Assembly (NCBI GenBank): GCA_030448105.1
Contig: JAUJNP010000005.1
Span: forward strand, 1-64,000
Reading direction: 5' to 3'
Length of the DNA: 64,000 bases
Source of the DNA: Acidimicrobiales bacterium
GTDB lineage: Bacteria > Actinomycetota > Acidimicrobiia > Acidimicrobiales > Iamiaceae
The notes below the pieces were generated by a model, which was not told where the DNA came from, did not search any database, and worked only from the letters and a program-made list of their open reading frames with translations. The position numbers were made by a program, and so were the translations under genes. Below, in pieces: positions 56,017 to 64,000 of the stretch; the stretch's first letter is position 1, and each line of letters begins with the position of its first letter.

Positions 56017-56865
56017 TCAGCGGAGGTGGATCACGTCGCCGACGGCGAAGGTGCGGCGCCCGCCCTCGACCGGCTCGACCACGAGATGACCTTCGGGCGT
56101 CACGTCGACCGCGGTCCCCACCACGTCCTCTCTACCGAGGTCGACCCGCACTCGCCGGCCCAGGGTGGCGGACCGTTCCCGCCAGCAGGCGGTCACCGCG
56201 CCGGCGCCGTGGGCGAGGAGCTCCCCGTAGTGGTGTTCGAGCCGGCCGAGGAGGGCGCCGAGCAGGTCCTCGCGGTCCACGTTCCGTCCGGTCAGGTGGT
56301 TGACGGCCACGGCCGTCTCCGCCAGCTCCGCCGCCGCCGGCGGGAGCTCCTCGGGCCAGTTCACGTTGAGGCCCAGTCCCACCACCACCACCGCTCGCTC
56401 CCCCGGGCCCGGCGCCCGCCAGCCGGCGGCGATGTCGGACCCGGTGGGCCAGTCGGCCTCGGCCAGGAGGCCGGCCAGCTTGCGGTCCGGGGTGGAACCG
56501 TCGCCCGGCCACACCAGGTCGTTGGGCCACTTGAGGCGAGGGCTGACCCCCGCCACCGTCTCAACCGCCTCGGCGGCGGCGACCGCGGTGGCCATGGTCG
56601 TGGCCCCGAGCACCGACGCCGGTGGCCGTAGCAGCACGCTCACCAGTAGCGACGCCCCCGGCGGGGCGATCCAGGTGCGGCCGTGGCGCCCCCGCCCCGC
56701 CGATTGGTGGTCGGCCACCAGCACGACGCCCTCGGCGGCACCGTCGCGGGCGAGGGCCAGGGCGTCGGCGTTGGTCGAGCCGGTCTCGGCCACCCAGCGC
56801 ACATCGGCGAAGCGGGTGGTGGCCAGGCGCGTTCTGGCACGTTCCCCCGGCATGCCCGTAAACAT
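56017..56865 (-). CDS. birA: Biotin--[acetyl-CoA-carboxylase] ligase
   Basis: A 282-aa enzyme that attaches biotin to the carboxyl-carrier domain. Motifs: ETGSTNADALALARDG, the biotinyl-AMP loop QSAGRGRHGRTWIAPPG, LKWPNDLVW, KLAGLLAEA and VVVGLGLNVNWP. No N-terminal HTH, so a ligase without repressor function. Divergent from the biotin-bearing carboxylase with only 5 bases between start codons. A GGAGAG site for this gene lies inside the first codons of the carboxylase. ATG at 56853 is an alternative start. Confidence 0.92.
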   Translation of the reverse strand: MFTGMPGERARTRLATTRFADVRWVAETGSTNADALALARDGAAEGVVLVADHQSAGRGRHGRTWIAPPGASLLVSVLLRPPASVLGATTMATAVAAAEAVETVAGVSPRLKWPNDLVWPGDGSTPDRKLAGLLAEADWPTGSDIAAGWRAPGPGERAVVVVGLGLNVNWPEELPPAAAELAETAVAVNHLTGRNVDREDLLGALLGRLEHHYGELLAHGAGAVTACWRERSATLGRRVRVDLGREDVVGTAVDVTPEGHLVVEPVEGGRRTFAVGDVIHLR

Positions 56866-56870
56866 ATGAC

Positions 56871-58664
56871 GTGCTCTCCAAGATCCTGATCGCCAACCGG
56901 GGCGAGATCGCCGTCCGCGTCATCCGCGCCTGCCAGGAGCTGGGCATCTCGACGGTGGCGGTGTACTCGGACCTGGATCGGGAGGCCCTCCACGCCCGCC
57001 TGGCCGACGAGGCCTACGCCCTCGGCGGGCAGACGGCGGCCGAGAGCTACCTCAACACCGACGCCATCCTGGACGTGATCGAGCGCTCCGGCGCCGAGGG
57101 CGTGCACCCGGGCTACGGGTTCTACTCGGAGAACACCGACTTCGCCCGGGCCATCACCGCCCGAGGCGTCACCTTCATCGGGCCGCCGCCCGAGGCCATC
57201 GAGGTGATGGGCGACAAGGTCTCCAGCCGGATCGCCGCCGAGCAGGCGGGCGTGGCCGGCGTGCCCGGTACCACCGAGTTCCTCTCCTCGGCCGAAGAGG
57301 TGGTGACCTTCGGCGAGGAGCACGGCTGGCCGGTCGCCATCAAGGCGGCCTTCGGAGGGGGCGGCCGGGGGATGCGGGTGGTGCAGGCGGCCGGCGACGC
57401 CGCCGGCGCCTTCGAGTCGGCCACCTCGGAGGCCCTGAAGGGCTTCGGTCGCGGCGAGTGCTACGTGGAGCGCTACCTCACGTGGCCCCGCCACGTGGAG
57501 ATGCAGGTGATCGCCGACCACCACGGCAACTACGTGTGGGTCGGCGAGCGGGACTGCTCGGCCCAGCGCCGCCACCAGAAGCTGGTGGAGGAGTCGCCGG
57601 CCCCCGACTTCCCCGACGAGACCCGCACCGCCATGGGTGAGGCGGCGGTGAAGGTGGCCCGGGCGTGCGACTACACCAACGCCGGCACCGTCGAGTTCCT
57701 CTACCAGGACGGCGAGTTCTTCTTCCTCGAGATGAACACCCGCCTCCAGGTGGAGCACCCGGTGACGGAGATGGTCACGGGCATCGACCTGGTGCGCGAG
57801 CAGATCCGGGTGGCCTCGGGCGAGGAGCTGTCGTTCACCCAGGACGACATCGAGCGGCGGGGCCATGCCATCGAGGTGCGGGTCAACGCCGAGAACCCCG
57901 CCGGGGGACGCTTCCTGCCCGCCCCGGGACGCATCACCACCCTCGTCCCGCCGCAGGGCTTCGGCGTGCGGTGGGACGGCGGGTACGAGTCGGGCGACGA
58001 GGTCAGCCAGTTCTACGACAACCTGGTGGGCAAGCTCATCGTCTGGGGCTCCGATCGCCCCACCGCCATCGCCCGCATGAAGCGGGCCATCGGCGAGATG
58101 CGGATCGAGGGCATCGCCACCACGCTGCCCGCCGACCTCGTCATCCTGAGCTCGCCCGACTTCGCCGAGGCCCGCCACTCCACCCGCTGGGTCGAGGACT
58201 CGCTCGACCTCAGCGGCGTGAGCGCGGCGCCGAAGCCGGCCGCCCCGCTCGGCGACGAGGGGGCCGATGGGGCAGAGCGGGCGGAGCCGAAGGTGCGGCG
58301 CGACGTGGACGTCGAGGTGGACGGGCGCCGCTACAAGGTGGCGGTGTGGGTGCCCGAGGGAGCAGGCGCGGCGGTCGCGCCCGCGGCCGGCGGGGCGGCG
58401 GCTGCCCCCCGGCCCAAGCGCTCGGCGGCGGCCTCGGCGATCGGCGCCGGTTCGGGCTCGGTCACCGTGCCGATGCAGGGCACCATCGTGAAGGTGGCCG
58501 TGGCCGAGGGCGACACCGTGGCTGTCGGCGACCCCATCTGCACGATGGAGGCGATGAAGATGGAGAACACCATCGCCGCCGACGTCGCCGGCACGGTGAA
58601 GGAGGTCAAGGTCACCGCCGGCCAGGCCGTCGGTCCCGGCGACGTCGTCGCCGTCATCGCGTAG
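56871..58664 (+). CDS. accA3: Acyl-CoA carboxylase alpha subunit (biotin carboxylase plus BCCP)
   Basis: A 597-aa actinobacterial-type fusion. Biotin carboxylase domain at residues 1-450: KILIANRGEIAVRVIRACQE, ATP-grasp loop FGGGGRGMRVV, MNTRLQVEHPVTEMVTGIDL. An Ala/Pro-rich linker follows, then a biotinyl domain at about 525-597 with the biotin Lys in EAMKMEN. With a beta subunit encoded elsewhere it makes malonyl- or methylmalonyl-CoA. GTG at 56871 lacks an obvious ribosome site, suggesting leaderless translation. The symbol is by analogy with mycobacterial AccA3. Confidence 0.94.
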   Translation: MLSKILIANRGEIAVRVIRACQELGISTVAVYSDLDREALHARLADEAYALGGQTAAESYLNTDAILDVIERSGAEGVHPGYGFYSENTDFARAITARGVTFIGPPPEAIEVMGDKVSSRIAAEQAGVAGVPGTTEFLSSAEEVVTFGEEHGWPVAIKAAFGGGGRGMRVVQAAGDAAGAFESATSEALKGFGRGECYVERYLTWPRHVEMQVIADHHGNYVWVGERDCSAQRRHQKLVEESPAPDFPDETRTAMGEAAVKVARACDYTNAGTVEFLYQDGEFFFLEMNTRLQVEHPVTEMVTGIDLVREQIRVASGEELSFTQDDIERRGHAIEVRVNAENPAGGRFLPAPGRITTLVPPQGFGVRWDGGYESGDEVSQFYDNLVGKLIVWGSDRPTAIARMKRAIGEMRIEGIATTLPADLVILSSPDFAEARHSTRWVEDSLDLSGVSAAPKPAAPLGDEGADGAERAEPKVRRDVDVEVDGRRYKVAVWVPEGAGAAVAPAAGGAAAAPRPKRSAAASAIGAGSGSVTVPMQGTIVKVAVAEGDTVAVGDPICTMEAMKMENTIAADVAGTVKEVKVTAGQAVGPGDVVAVIA

Positions 58665-58680
58665 CACCGCTTCCGCCCTT

Positions 58681-58708
58681 CCCCCTCAACCGAAATCGGG
58701 TTTGGGGG
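58681..58708. terminator. Imperfect hairpin between convergent genes
   Basis: CCCCC at 58681-58685 pairs with GGGGG at 58704-58708, and AACCG with CGG-G-TT, around an AAAT loop. Sits between accA3 (plus, stop at 58664) and the RDD gene (minus, stop at 58709). Plausible bidirectional terminator; sequence unrelated to the two palindromes at 10535 and 20743. Confidence 0.55.
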
Positions 58709-59230
58709 TCAGCGGGTGGTGACGACCACGGTGCCGGCGGCCTTGTCGTGCAGGCCGCGGCCCATGGTGTCGAACACCGAGCTGAAGTACACGGCGAGGA
58801 ACGCCAGCTGGGCGACGGCGTGGGGGATGGTGGCGATGACCGCCGGCAGGGCCACCCGGATGGCGGCCTGCCACCACAGGGGCGGGCGGCCGTTGTCGAG
58901 GCGCGCCACCCGGATGCCGAGGGCAAACTTGCCGAGGGTCTGGCCCCGCCACGCCACCAGCAGCGTCTCGTAGGCGACCACCACGACGAACCACACGGCG
59001 CCCACCCACGGGGGGAAGGCGTCGACCGACTCGTCGGGTTCGAACCCGCTGGCCAACAGCAGCACGCTGACGATGACGACGAGGGGCACCGCCAGCACCA
59101 CCGCGCCGAGCAGGCCGGCGGCGGCGCGGGGGCCGACGCGGGCCAGCGCGTTCGGCCCGGACTCCGGGAAGGAGTCGGGGCCGGTCGGCAGGGGCGCAGA
59201 GCCGAGCGGGTGTCGCTCGTCGGTGTCCAC
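58709..59230 (-). CDS. RDD family membrane protein
   Basis: A 173-aa membrane protein. An Arg early in TM1 (LARVGPRAAAGLLGAVVLAV), then TLGKFALGIRVARLDNGRPP, the RDD-family cytoplasmic motif after the second helix pair, and C-terminal DTMGRGLHDKAAGTVVV. Members are of unclear function, some proposed as transporters. GTG at 59230 lies 3 bases after the oxidoreductase stop, so the two are probably co-transcribed. Confidence 0.88.
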   Translation of the reverse strand: MDTDERHPLGSAPLPTGPDSFPESGPNALARVGPRAAAGLLGAVVLAVPLVVIVSVLLLASGFEPDESVDAFPPWVGAVWFVVVVAYETLLVAWRGQTLGKFALGIRVARLDNGRPPLWWQAAIRVALPAVIATIPHAVAQLAFLAVYFSSVFDTMGRGLHDKAAGTVVVTTR

Positions 59231-59233
59231 CGG

Positions 59234-60598
59234 CTACTCGGCGGCGTCGGCCAGGGCCTCGGCCAGCGCAGGGTGCACGAGCAGGCTCTCCACGATGTCG
59301 GTGACCCGCAGGCCGGCGGTGACGGCCAAGGCGATCACCGAGATCAACTCGGCGGCGTGGCGGCCGACGATCGATCCGCCCAGCACGACGCCGGTGGCCG
59401 GGTCCGAGAGGATCTTCACGAACCCCCGGGGGTCGTTGTTGATGAGGGCTTTGGCCGACGCCGAGAACGGCACCTTGGTGACCCGGATCTTGCGGCCCTC
59501 GGCGAAGGCGTCGGCCTCGGCCAAGCCCACGTCGGCGATCTCGGGCTCGGTGAAGATGGCCGAGGCGGCCTTGTCGTAGTCGAGGTGGCGGTGGGCCCGG
59601 CTGTGACCGCCCATCACGTGCTCGGCGATCTTGCGGCCCTGCATGGAGGCCACCGACGAGAGCGGCAGCTTCCCCGAGAGGTCGCCGGCGGCGTAGATGT
59701 GGCCCACGTTGGTGACGCAGTGCTGGTTGATCGGGATGTAGCCGCCCTCGTCCGCCTCCACGCCGGCGGCCTCGAGGCCGAGCCCGTCGGTGTTGGGGAT
59801 GGCGCCGATGGCCAGCAGGGCATGGGAGCCGGCGGCCTGGCGGCCGTCGTCGCAGCGGACGACCACGCCGCCGGCGCGACGGTCGATGGCCTCGGCCCGG
59901 GCGCCCTTGAGCAGGTGCACGCCCCGTTCGAGGAAGTTGTCCTCCAGGGCGGCGGCCACCTCGGCGTCCTTCTGGGGCAGCACCTGCTGGCGGCTGACCA
60001 CCAGGGTGACCTCACACCCGAAGGCGGCGAACATGTGCACGAACTCCACGCCGGTCACGCCGGACCCGATCACCACCAGGTGCTCGGGCAGCGCCGGGGG
60101 CGGGTAGGCGTGGCGGGTGGTGAGCACCCGGTCGCCGTCCACCGGGGCCCAGTCCGGCACCCGGGGCCGCGACCCGGTGGCCAACAGGACGGCGTCGGCC
60201 TCGAGCTGGTGGCGCTCACCGTCGGCGCCGTCGACCACCACCGTGTGGGCGTCGACCAGGCGACCGGTGCCCTGCAGCAGGCGGACGCCCTGGCTCTCGA
60301 GCAGGCCACGGACCGAGTGCTCGAGCCGACCTTCGATGCCGCCGATGCGGTCCTTGAGGGCGTGGAAGTCGAGCTCGGCGGTTACGTGGGTGAGCCCCAT
60401 CCCCTGGGCCCGGTTGATGAAGGTGAGGGCGCCGCCGGTGGCGATCATGGCCTTGGACGGGATGCAGTCCCACAGGTGGGCGGCGCCCCCCACGATGTCG
60501 CGCTCGACCAGCGTGACCTCGGCTCCCAGCCGCGCCGCGGAGGAGGCGGCGGTGTTGCCGGCCGGGCCCCCGCCGATGATCACGAACCGCACCGCCAT
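59234..60598 (-). CDS. Pyridine nucleotide-disulfide oxidoreductase family, single active-site Cys
   Basis: A 454-aa flavoprotein of the lipoamide dehydrogenase/SthA fold: FVIIGGGPAGNTAASSAARL, NAD-binding LVVIGSGVTGVEFVHMFAAF, FAD motif HIYAAGDLSGKLPL, and the dimer-interface VHPALAEAL with His and Glu kept. The redox motif GGxCLNxGC is GGAAHLWDCIPSK, so only the second Cys remains. A quinone or dye reductase role, as proposed for mycobacterial LpdA (Rv3303c), is more likely than true lipoamide dehydrogenase. ATG at 60598. Confidence 0.87.
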   Translation of the reverse strand: MAVRFVIIGGGPAGNTAASSAARLGAEVTLVERDIVGGAAHLWDCIPSKAMIATGGALTFINRAQGMGLTHVTAELDFHALKDRIGGIEGRLEHSVRGLLESQGVRLLQGTGRLVDAHTVVVDGADGERHQLEADAVLLATGSRPRVPDWAPVDGDRVLTTRHAYPPPALPEHLVVIGSGVTGVEFVHMFAAFGCEVTLVVSRQQVLPQKDAEVAAALEDNFLERGVHLLKGARAEAIDRRAGGVVVRCDDGRQAAGSHALLAIGAIPNTDGLGLEAAGVEADEGGYIPINQHCVTNVGHIYAAGDLSGKLPLSSVASMQGRKIAEHVMGGHSRAHRHLDYDKAASAIFTEPEIADVGLAEADAFAEGRKIRVTKVPFSASAKALINNDPRGFVKILSDPATGVVLGGSIVGRHAAELISVIALAVTAGLRVTDIVESLLVHPALAEALADAAE

Positions 60599-60646
60599 GG
60601 TCCCGAAGGCTACCGGCGGCCGCGGTTGCTTCTTGGGTAGGCCCCG

Positions 60647-61120
60647 CTACGCGCAATTGGCTTCGAAGTAGGCGGTCAGGGTGGCGATGGCCCGGCGCAC
60701 GGCCGGTCGCTGGAACGGCTCGGACGAGCTGGTGCGGGCCACCTCACGGGCGACGTCGCCCATCAGCGCGACCTCACGACGAACGGCGGGGGGGGCGTCC
60801 CGGAGAAGGGTATCGTCGAAGAAGTACAGGAGCATCGGCGCCGAGTTGGCCAGGTCGAGGTCGGACGGGGGCTGGGCCGGCAGGCCCACGGGCGCGTCAC
60901 GGTCGAGGATCCGCCCGGTGAGGTAGCCCACTGGTTGGCCGAGGACCTGGCAGAATTCCTTCTGATGACGGGCCGCGACTGCGGCCTGGTGACGGGCGCG
61001 GGCGTCGTCCCGGCCGGTCCACCCCCAGGCGCCCAGGGCGGCTACGGCCAGCAGAGCGGCCAGGCCGGCCGCGGCCAGCAGCTTGGAGGGCACCGGTGAA
61101 GCGTACGGGCGACCCGTCAC
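60647..61120 (-). CDS. Hypothetical single-TM or secreted protein
   Basis: A 157-aa protein. One hydrophobic N-terminal segment (LLAAAGLAALLAVAALGAWG) followed by an extracytoplasmic helical region with two Cys (FCQVLG near residue 57 and the final EANCA), possibly a disulfide. No family recognised. GTG at 61120; a GTG at 61093 (VPSKLLAAAG) is an equally good start, leaving a cleaner signal. Upstream of it the FetAB-like genes run in the same direction. Confidence 0.7.
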   Translation of the reverse strand: MTGRPYASPVPSKLLAAAGLAALLAVAALGAWGWTGRDDARARHQAAVAARHQKEFCQVLGQPVGYLTGRILDRDAPVGLPAQPPSDLDLANSAPMLLYFFDDTLLRDAPPAVRREVALMGDVAREVARTSSSEPFQRPAVRRAIATLTAYFEANCA

Positions 61121-61154
61121 CCGCCATCGCCGGGAGCCGGCGGGCCGCCTCGGG

Positions 61155-61970
61155 TCAGGCCGCTTGGCGGTGCAGGCGGATGAGCCGGTGGTCGGGTGTG
61201 AACAGCCGGCGGGTGAGGCCGAGGGCGACCACCGTGACCGTGGTCGACACCGAGGCCAGCACCACGTACATCACCGCCGCCTGCACCTTCACCGCGTCGA
61301 GGGGTTCCACGCCGGCCAGGATGAGGCCGGTCATGGCCCCGGGCAGCGCTACCAGCCCGACCGCCTTGGTCGTCTCCACCTGGGGGACGAGGGCGGTCCG
61401 CACCGCCGAGCGCACGTAGGGCCGGGCGGCGTCGCGCCACGGTTGGCCGAGGGCCAGGCGGGCCTCCACCTCGATCCGCTTGTCGCTCAGCTCACCGACG
61501 ATCCGGCGGGAGGCGACGACGGTGGCGGTCATGGTGTTGCCGAGGGTGAGCCCGGCCATGGGCACGACGGCGCGGGGTTCCAGAGGGAACACCCGCAGGC
61601 CGAAGAGCACTCCCAGGGTCACGGCCACGGCGGCGGCGCAGGCGGCCAGGGCGAGGAGGAACACGCCCGGGACCTCGCCGGCCCGGTGGGCCACCGTGGC
61701 GGCGGCGACCATCACCGTCATCGCCACCCACGCCCATGCGAGGAGGAGCGGCCGGTCCGGGTCGAGCACGACGGTCAGGGCCAGGCCGACCACCAGCAGC
61801 TGCACCAGCGCCCGTGTCGCGGCCCACAGCATCGACCGCTCCAGGCCGAGGTGCTGTCCCGCCGACACGGCCACCGCCACCGCCACCAGCACCAGGGAGA
61901 CGGCCAGCCCGGTCCACCCGATGTCACCGGCGGCGGAGCCGGCCGCCGCCACCACGGCGCCGCCGGTCAC
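61155..61970 (-). CDS. fetB: ABC transporter permease, FetB/UPF0014-like
   Basis: A 271-aa membrane protein with about seven helices. Family motifs: RALVQLLVVGLALTVVLD near the start, VVPMAGLTLGNTMTATVVAS, and EARLALGQPWRDAARPYVRS then TTKAVGLVALPGAMTGLILA. FetB relatives are implicated in iron export or metal resistance. GTG at 61970 overlaps the ATPase stop. Symbol by similarity only. Confidence 0.85.
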   Translation of the reverse strand: MTGGAVVAAAGSAAGDIGWTGLAVSLVLVAVAVAVSAGQHLGLERSMLWAATRALVQLLVVGLALTVVLDPDRPLLLAWAWVAMTVMVAAATVAHRAGEVPGVFLLALAACAAAVAVTLGVLFGLRVFPLEPRAVVPMAGLTLGNTMTATVVASRRIVGELSDKRIEVEARLALGQPWRDAARPYVRSAVRTALVPQVETTKAVGLVALPGAMTGLILAGVEPLDAVKVQAAVMYVVLASVSTTVTVVALGLTRRLFTPDHRLIRLHRQAA

Positions 61971-62671
61971 GGGCGTTGCCCGCTCTCGCCGGCCAGATAG
62001 GCGGCCGCCTGATCGGCGTCGGCCACCCGGCCGCCCATGAGCACGATGCGGTGGTCGGCCAGCCGCCCGGCCTGGGCCAGGTCGTGGGTGACCCACAGCA
62101 CGGGCACACCGCCGCCGGCGAGATCCCGGGCCAGCCGCTCGAGCACGGCGGTGGTGGTGGGGTCCACCGACGAGGTGGGCTCGTCCATCAACAGCACCTC
62201 CGGGTCGGTGACCAGGGTGCGGGCCAGGCAGGCCCGCTGCGCCTCGCCGCCCGAGAGGTCGTCCGCGGTGCGGTCGAGGAAGGTGGAGGGCAGGGTCACG
62301 GCCTCGAGCACGGCCGCGAAGCGGGCGTCGTCCCCGTCGGGACGGGCCACGAGCAGGTTGTCCCGGACCGTGCCGGTGAAGAGGGCCGGGCGCTGGAACA
62401 CCATGCCCACCCGGCGGCGGTGGACCAGCGGGTCGAGGCCGGCCACGTCGGCCCCGCGGTAGAGGACCCGGCCGGATGTGGGGACGGCGAGACGGTTGCA
62501 CAGGCGCAACAACGTGGACTTGCCCGCGCCCGATGGCCCGGCCAGCACGGTGATCCCGCTCCCGGGCACCTCCAGGGTTACGTCGTCGAGGATTCGTGGC
62601 CCGGGTTCGCCGCCGGCGTCGACGTCGCCGTCGACCACGACCCGGTCGAGCTCGAACAGCGCCCCTGCCAC
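61967..62671 (-). CDS. fetA: ABC transporter ATP-binding protein, FetA-like
   Basis: A 234-aa ATPase partner of the FetB-like permease. Walker A AGPSGAGKST, Q-loop VGMVFQRPALF, signature LSGGEAQRACLART, Walker B VLLMDEPTSSVD, H-loop VTHD. The GTG at 62671 (VAGALFELDRVVV) gives a short N-terminus. An acidic insert (DGDVDAGGEPG) sits between the first beta strands. The much longer open frame upstream is shadow sequence. Confidence 0.88.
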   Translation of the reverse strand: MAGALFELDRVVVDGDVDAGGEPGPRILDDVTLEVPGSGITVLAGPSGAGKSTLLRLCNRLAVPTSGRVLYRGADVAGLDPLVHRRRVGMVFQRPALFTGTVRDNLLVARPDGDDARFAAVLEAVTLPSTFLDRTADDLSGGEAQRACLARTLVTDPEVLLMDEPTSSVDPTTTAVLERLARDLAGGGVPVLWVTHDLAQAGRLADHRIVLMGGRVADADQAAAYLAGESGQRP

Positions 62672-62696
62672 TGGCCGGCACCGTACGGCAACCGGG

Positions 62697-63143
62697 TCAA
62701 CCCCCGCCCAGGCCCCGGCGGGCGAACTGACGGAACCCCGACTCGAGCACCCAGTCGTGCCCGAACGCCACCATGGGACGGGCCACGCCCGCCACCGCCC
62801 GCAGCATCCGGCTCCGGGGCGAGAGCGCCGACTCGAGGCGAGCCTCGGATCCCCCGTCGACCTCCGCGATGGAGAGGCGGGCCCAGCCCACGATGTCGCC
62901 CTCGACCCGGGCCTCGACCCGCCGGGGAGCATCCACCTCCTCGAGGAGGATGGCGAAGCGCAGCACGTAGGGAAGGGGCGGGTGGACGGTGGCGTGCCAG
63001 GTGTCGCCCGCCACCAGCGCCGCCGCCGAGAACCCCGACAGCCACGGCCACCACCGCTCGTACTCCTCGACCGCCTGCATCCGCTCCCACAGGGCTTCGG
63101 GATCGACCTCGAAGCGGTGCCGGCGATCGGAGCGGATCTCCAC
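62697..63143 (-). CDS. SRPBCC/polyketide-cyclase-like protein
   Basis: A 148-aa protein with START-like fold character: an N-terminal strand (MEIRSDRRHRFEVDPEALWE), WWPWLSGFSAAALVAGDTWH and alternating strands to a long C-terminal helix. SRPBCC proteins bind small hydrophobic ligands; the ligand here is unknown. GTG at 63143, 25 bases upstream of fetA on the same strand and divergent from the enoyl-CoA hydratase-like gene. Confidence 0.78.
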   Translation of the reverse strand: MEIRSDRRHRFEVDPEALWERMQAVEEYERWWPWLSGFSAAALVAGDTWHATVHPPLPYVLRFAILLEEVDAPRRVEARVEGDIVGWARLSIAEVDGGSEARLESALSPRSRMLRAVAGVARPMVAFGHDWVLESGFRQFARRGLGGG

Positions 63144-63196
63144 CGCGGCAGGTTGGCACGCTTGACGGGCGAAGGGGCCGGTGGGACCGTGAGCCG

Positions 63197-64000
63197 ATGG
63201 CTTCGCAGCACGTGCAGGTCGAGCGCGACGGCGACGTCGTCACCGTCACCCTCGACCACCCGGAACGCCGCAACGCCCTGCAGCTCGACGTCATCGACCA
63301 GATCACCGAGGCGCTCACCAGTGTCGGGGGCGGCGACGCTCGTGGTGTGGTCCTGGCGGCCGAGGGCCCGGTGTTCTCCGCCGGCCACGACTTCGCCGAG
63401 CTGGCGATGGCCGACCTGGCCGCCGCCCGGCACCTCTTCGCCGCCTGCACCCGGCTCATGGACACCGTGCAGTCCATCCCGCAACCGGTGGTGGCGAGGG
63501 TGCACGCCCTGGCCACGGCGGCCGGCTGCCAGCTTGTCGCCACCTGCGACCTGGCGGTGGCGGCCGAGAGCGCCGGCTTCGCCATCCCTGGCGGTCGGGG
63601 TGGCCTGTTCTGCCACACCCCGCTGGTGGCGGTGGCCCGCAACGTGGGGCGCAAACGGGCCTTGGAGATGGCCCTCACCGGCGACGTGGTCGACGCCCGC
63701 ACGGCGGCGGAGTGGGGGCTGGTCAACCGGTGTGTGCCCGACGGCGAGCTCGACGCCGCCGTGGCCGACCTGCTGGCCCGGGCCACCCGGGGCAGCGCGG
63801 CGTCGAAGGGCCTCGGCAAGCAGGCGTTCTACGCCCAGGTCGGCCTCGACCAGGCCGCCGCCTACGCCCACGCCATCGAGGTGATGGCCGCGGCCAGCCA
63901 GACCCCTGACGCCCGGGAGGGGATGGCCGCGTTCCTCGAGAAGCGCCCGCCCCGGTTCGGGACGCGGGCGCCGGCTCGTAACCTCACCTCCGTGACCGAA
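63197..64000 (+). CDS. Enoyl-CoA hydratase/isomerase family protein (ECHDC3-like), 3' end open
   Basis: At least 268 aa. Crotonase fold: LDHPERRNALQLDVIDQITE, oxyanion segment EGPVFSAGHDFAELAMADLA and AAGCQLVATCDLAVAAESAG. The segment IPGGRGGLFCHTPLVAVARN matches the ECHDC3 subgroup and lacks the two catalytic Glu residues of true hydratases, so hydratase activity is doubtful. ATG at 63197. The frame is still open at the last base; a GTG at 63992 could be the start of a following gene. Confidence 0.87.
   Translation, partial: MASQHVQVERDGDVVTVTLDHPERRNALQLDVIDQITEALTSVGGGDARGVVLAAEGPVFSAGHDFAELAMADLAAARHLFAACTRLMDTVQSIPQPVVARVHALATAAGCQLVATCDLAVAAESAGFAIPGGRGGLFCHTPLVAVARNVGRKRALEMALTGDVVDARTAAEWGLVNRCVPDGELDAAVADLLARATRGSAASKGLGKQAFYAQVGLDQAAAYAHAIEVMAAASQTPDAREGMAAFLEKRPPRFGTRAPARNLTSVTE

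Noticed and set aside
57665-60640. 991-codon plus-strand frame
   Set aside because: Runs across the 3' part of accA3 and antisense to the RDD and oxidoreductase genes; composition is shadow-like.
61967-63871. 634-codon minus-strand frame
   Set aside because: Only the last 234 codons (FetA-like) are protein-like; the rest is antisense to the crotonase gene and out of frame with the SRPBCC gene.

Overview
The window is high-GC DNA (well above 65% G+C by eye) with many GTG starts and many 4-base GTGA/ATGA stop-start overlaps. It carries F420 biosynthesis (cofD), a heterodimeric CrtYc/CrtYd lycopene cyclase, an actinobacterial-type biotin-carboxylase/BCCP fusion, a LytR-CpsA-Psr protein and a DUF5719 protein beside a giant membrane GT2. 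This points to an actinobacterium. The SpoIID-domain protein and overall style suggest the Acidimicrobiia, but that is inference; no rRNA or phylogenetic marker is present.

Layout. 1-5042 (minus): ABC-2 type exporters (one ATPase has a late frameshift) and a CDF metal-efflux gene cut by the window edge. 5176-10001 (minus): a DUF5719 protein and a 1087-residue GT2/membrane protein. 10078-11863: a phasin-like coiled-coil protein (plus) facing a SpoIID-domain lipoprotein (minus). 12005-19540 (plus): a surface-glycan export module made of a coiled-coil methyltransferase resembling WbdD, two GT4 genes (one a double GT4), a Wzm-like permease and a Wzt-like ATPase with a C-terminal glycan-recognition type domain. 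19558-23149: carotenoid genes, with crtYc-crtYd-crtZ on plus facing crtB-crtI on minus. 23220-34853: further GT4s including a second double GT4, a peptidoglycan-recognition amidase with DUF4214-type repeats, three methyltransferases, and GDP-sugar genes (rmd-like, gmd) with an XRE regulator. 34961-37884: cofD followed by a decayed cofE and a decayed IS110 transposase. 37942-51116: sugar-nucleotide supply (SDR, mannose-1-phosphate guanylyltransferase-like, fcl, uxs, ugd, rmlDBCA) and three more GT4s. 51172-52662: a LytR-CpsA-Psr ligase. 52816-64000: housekeeping and lipid genes (acyl-CoA dehydrogenase, pabB/pabC-like pair, birA, acyl-CoA carboxylase alpha subunit, RDD protein, flavin disulfide-reductase homologue, FetAB-like ABC transporter, SRPBCC protein, enoyl-CoA hydratase-like protein).

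How it fits together. The centre reads as one large cell-surface glycan locus. Activated sugars (dTDP-L-rhamnose, GDP-L-fucose and/or GDP-D-rhamnose, UDP-glucuronate and UDP-xylose) would feed a set of GT4 enzymes. Three to four methyltransferases would decorate or cap the chain, Wzm/Wzt would export it, and the LCP protein could attach glycan to the wall. Several proteins here share a basic N-terminus followed by a coiled coil, like the chain-terminating WbdD system of Gram-negative O-antigens. This is the most interesting system-level hypothesis in the window. The other notable items are a conserved long palindrome between convergent genes, an epimerase-like SDR without its Tyr/Lys dyad, an RmlB with an altered catalytic motif, and the cofE/IS110 decay zone.
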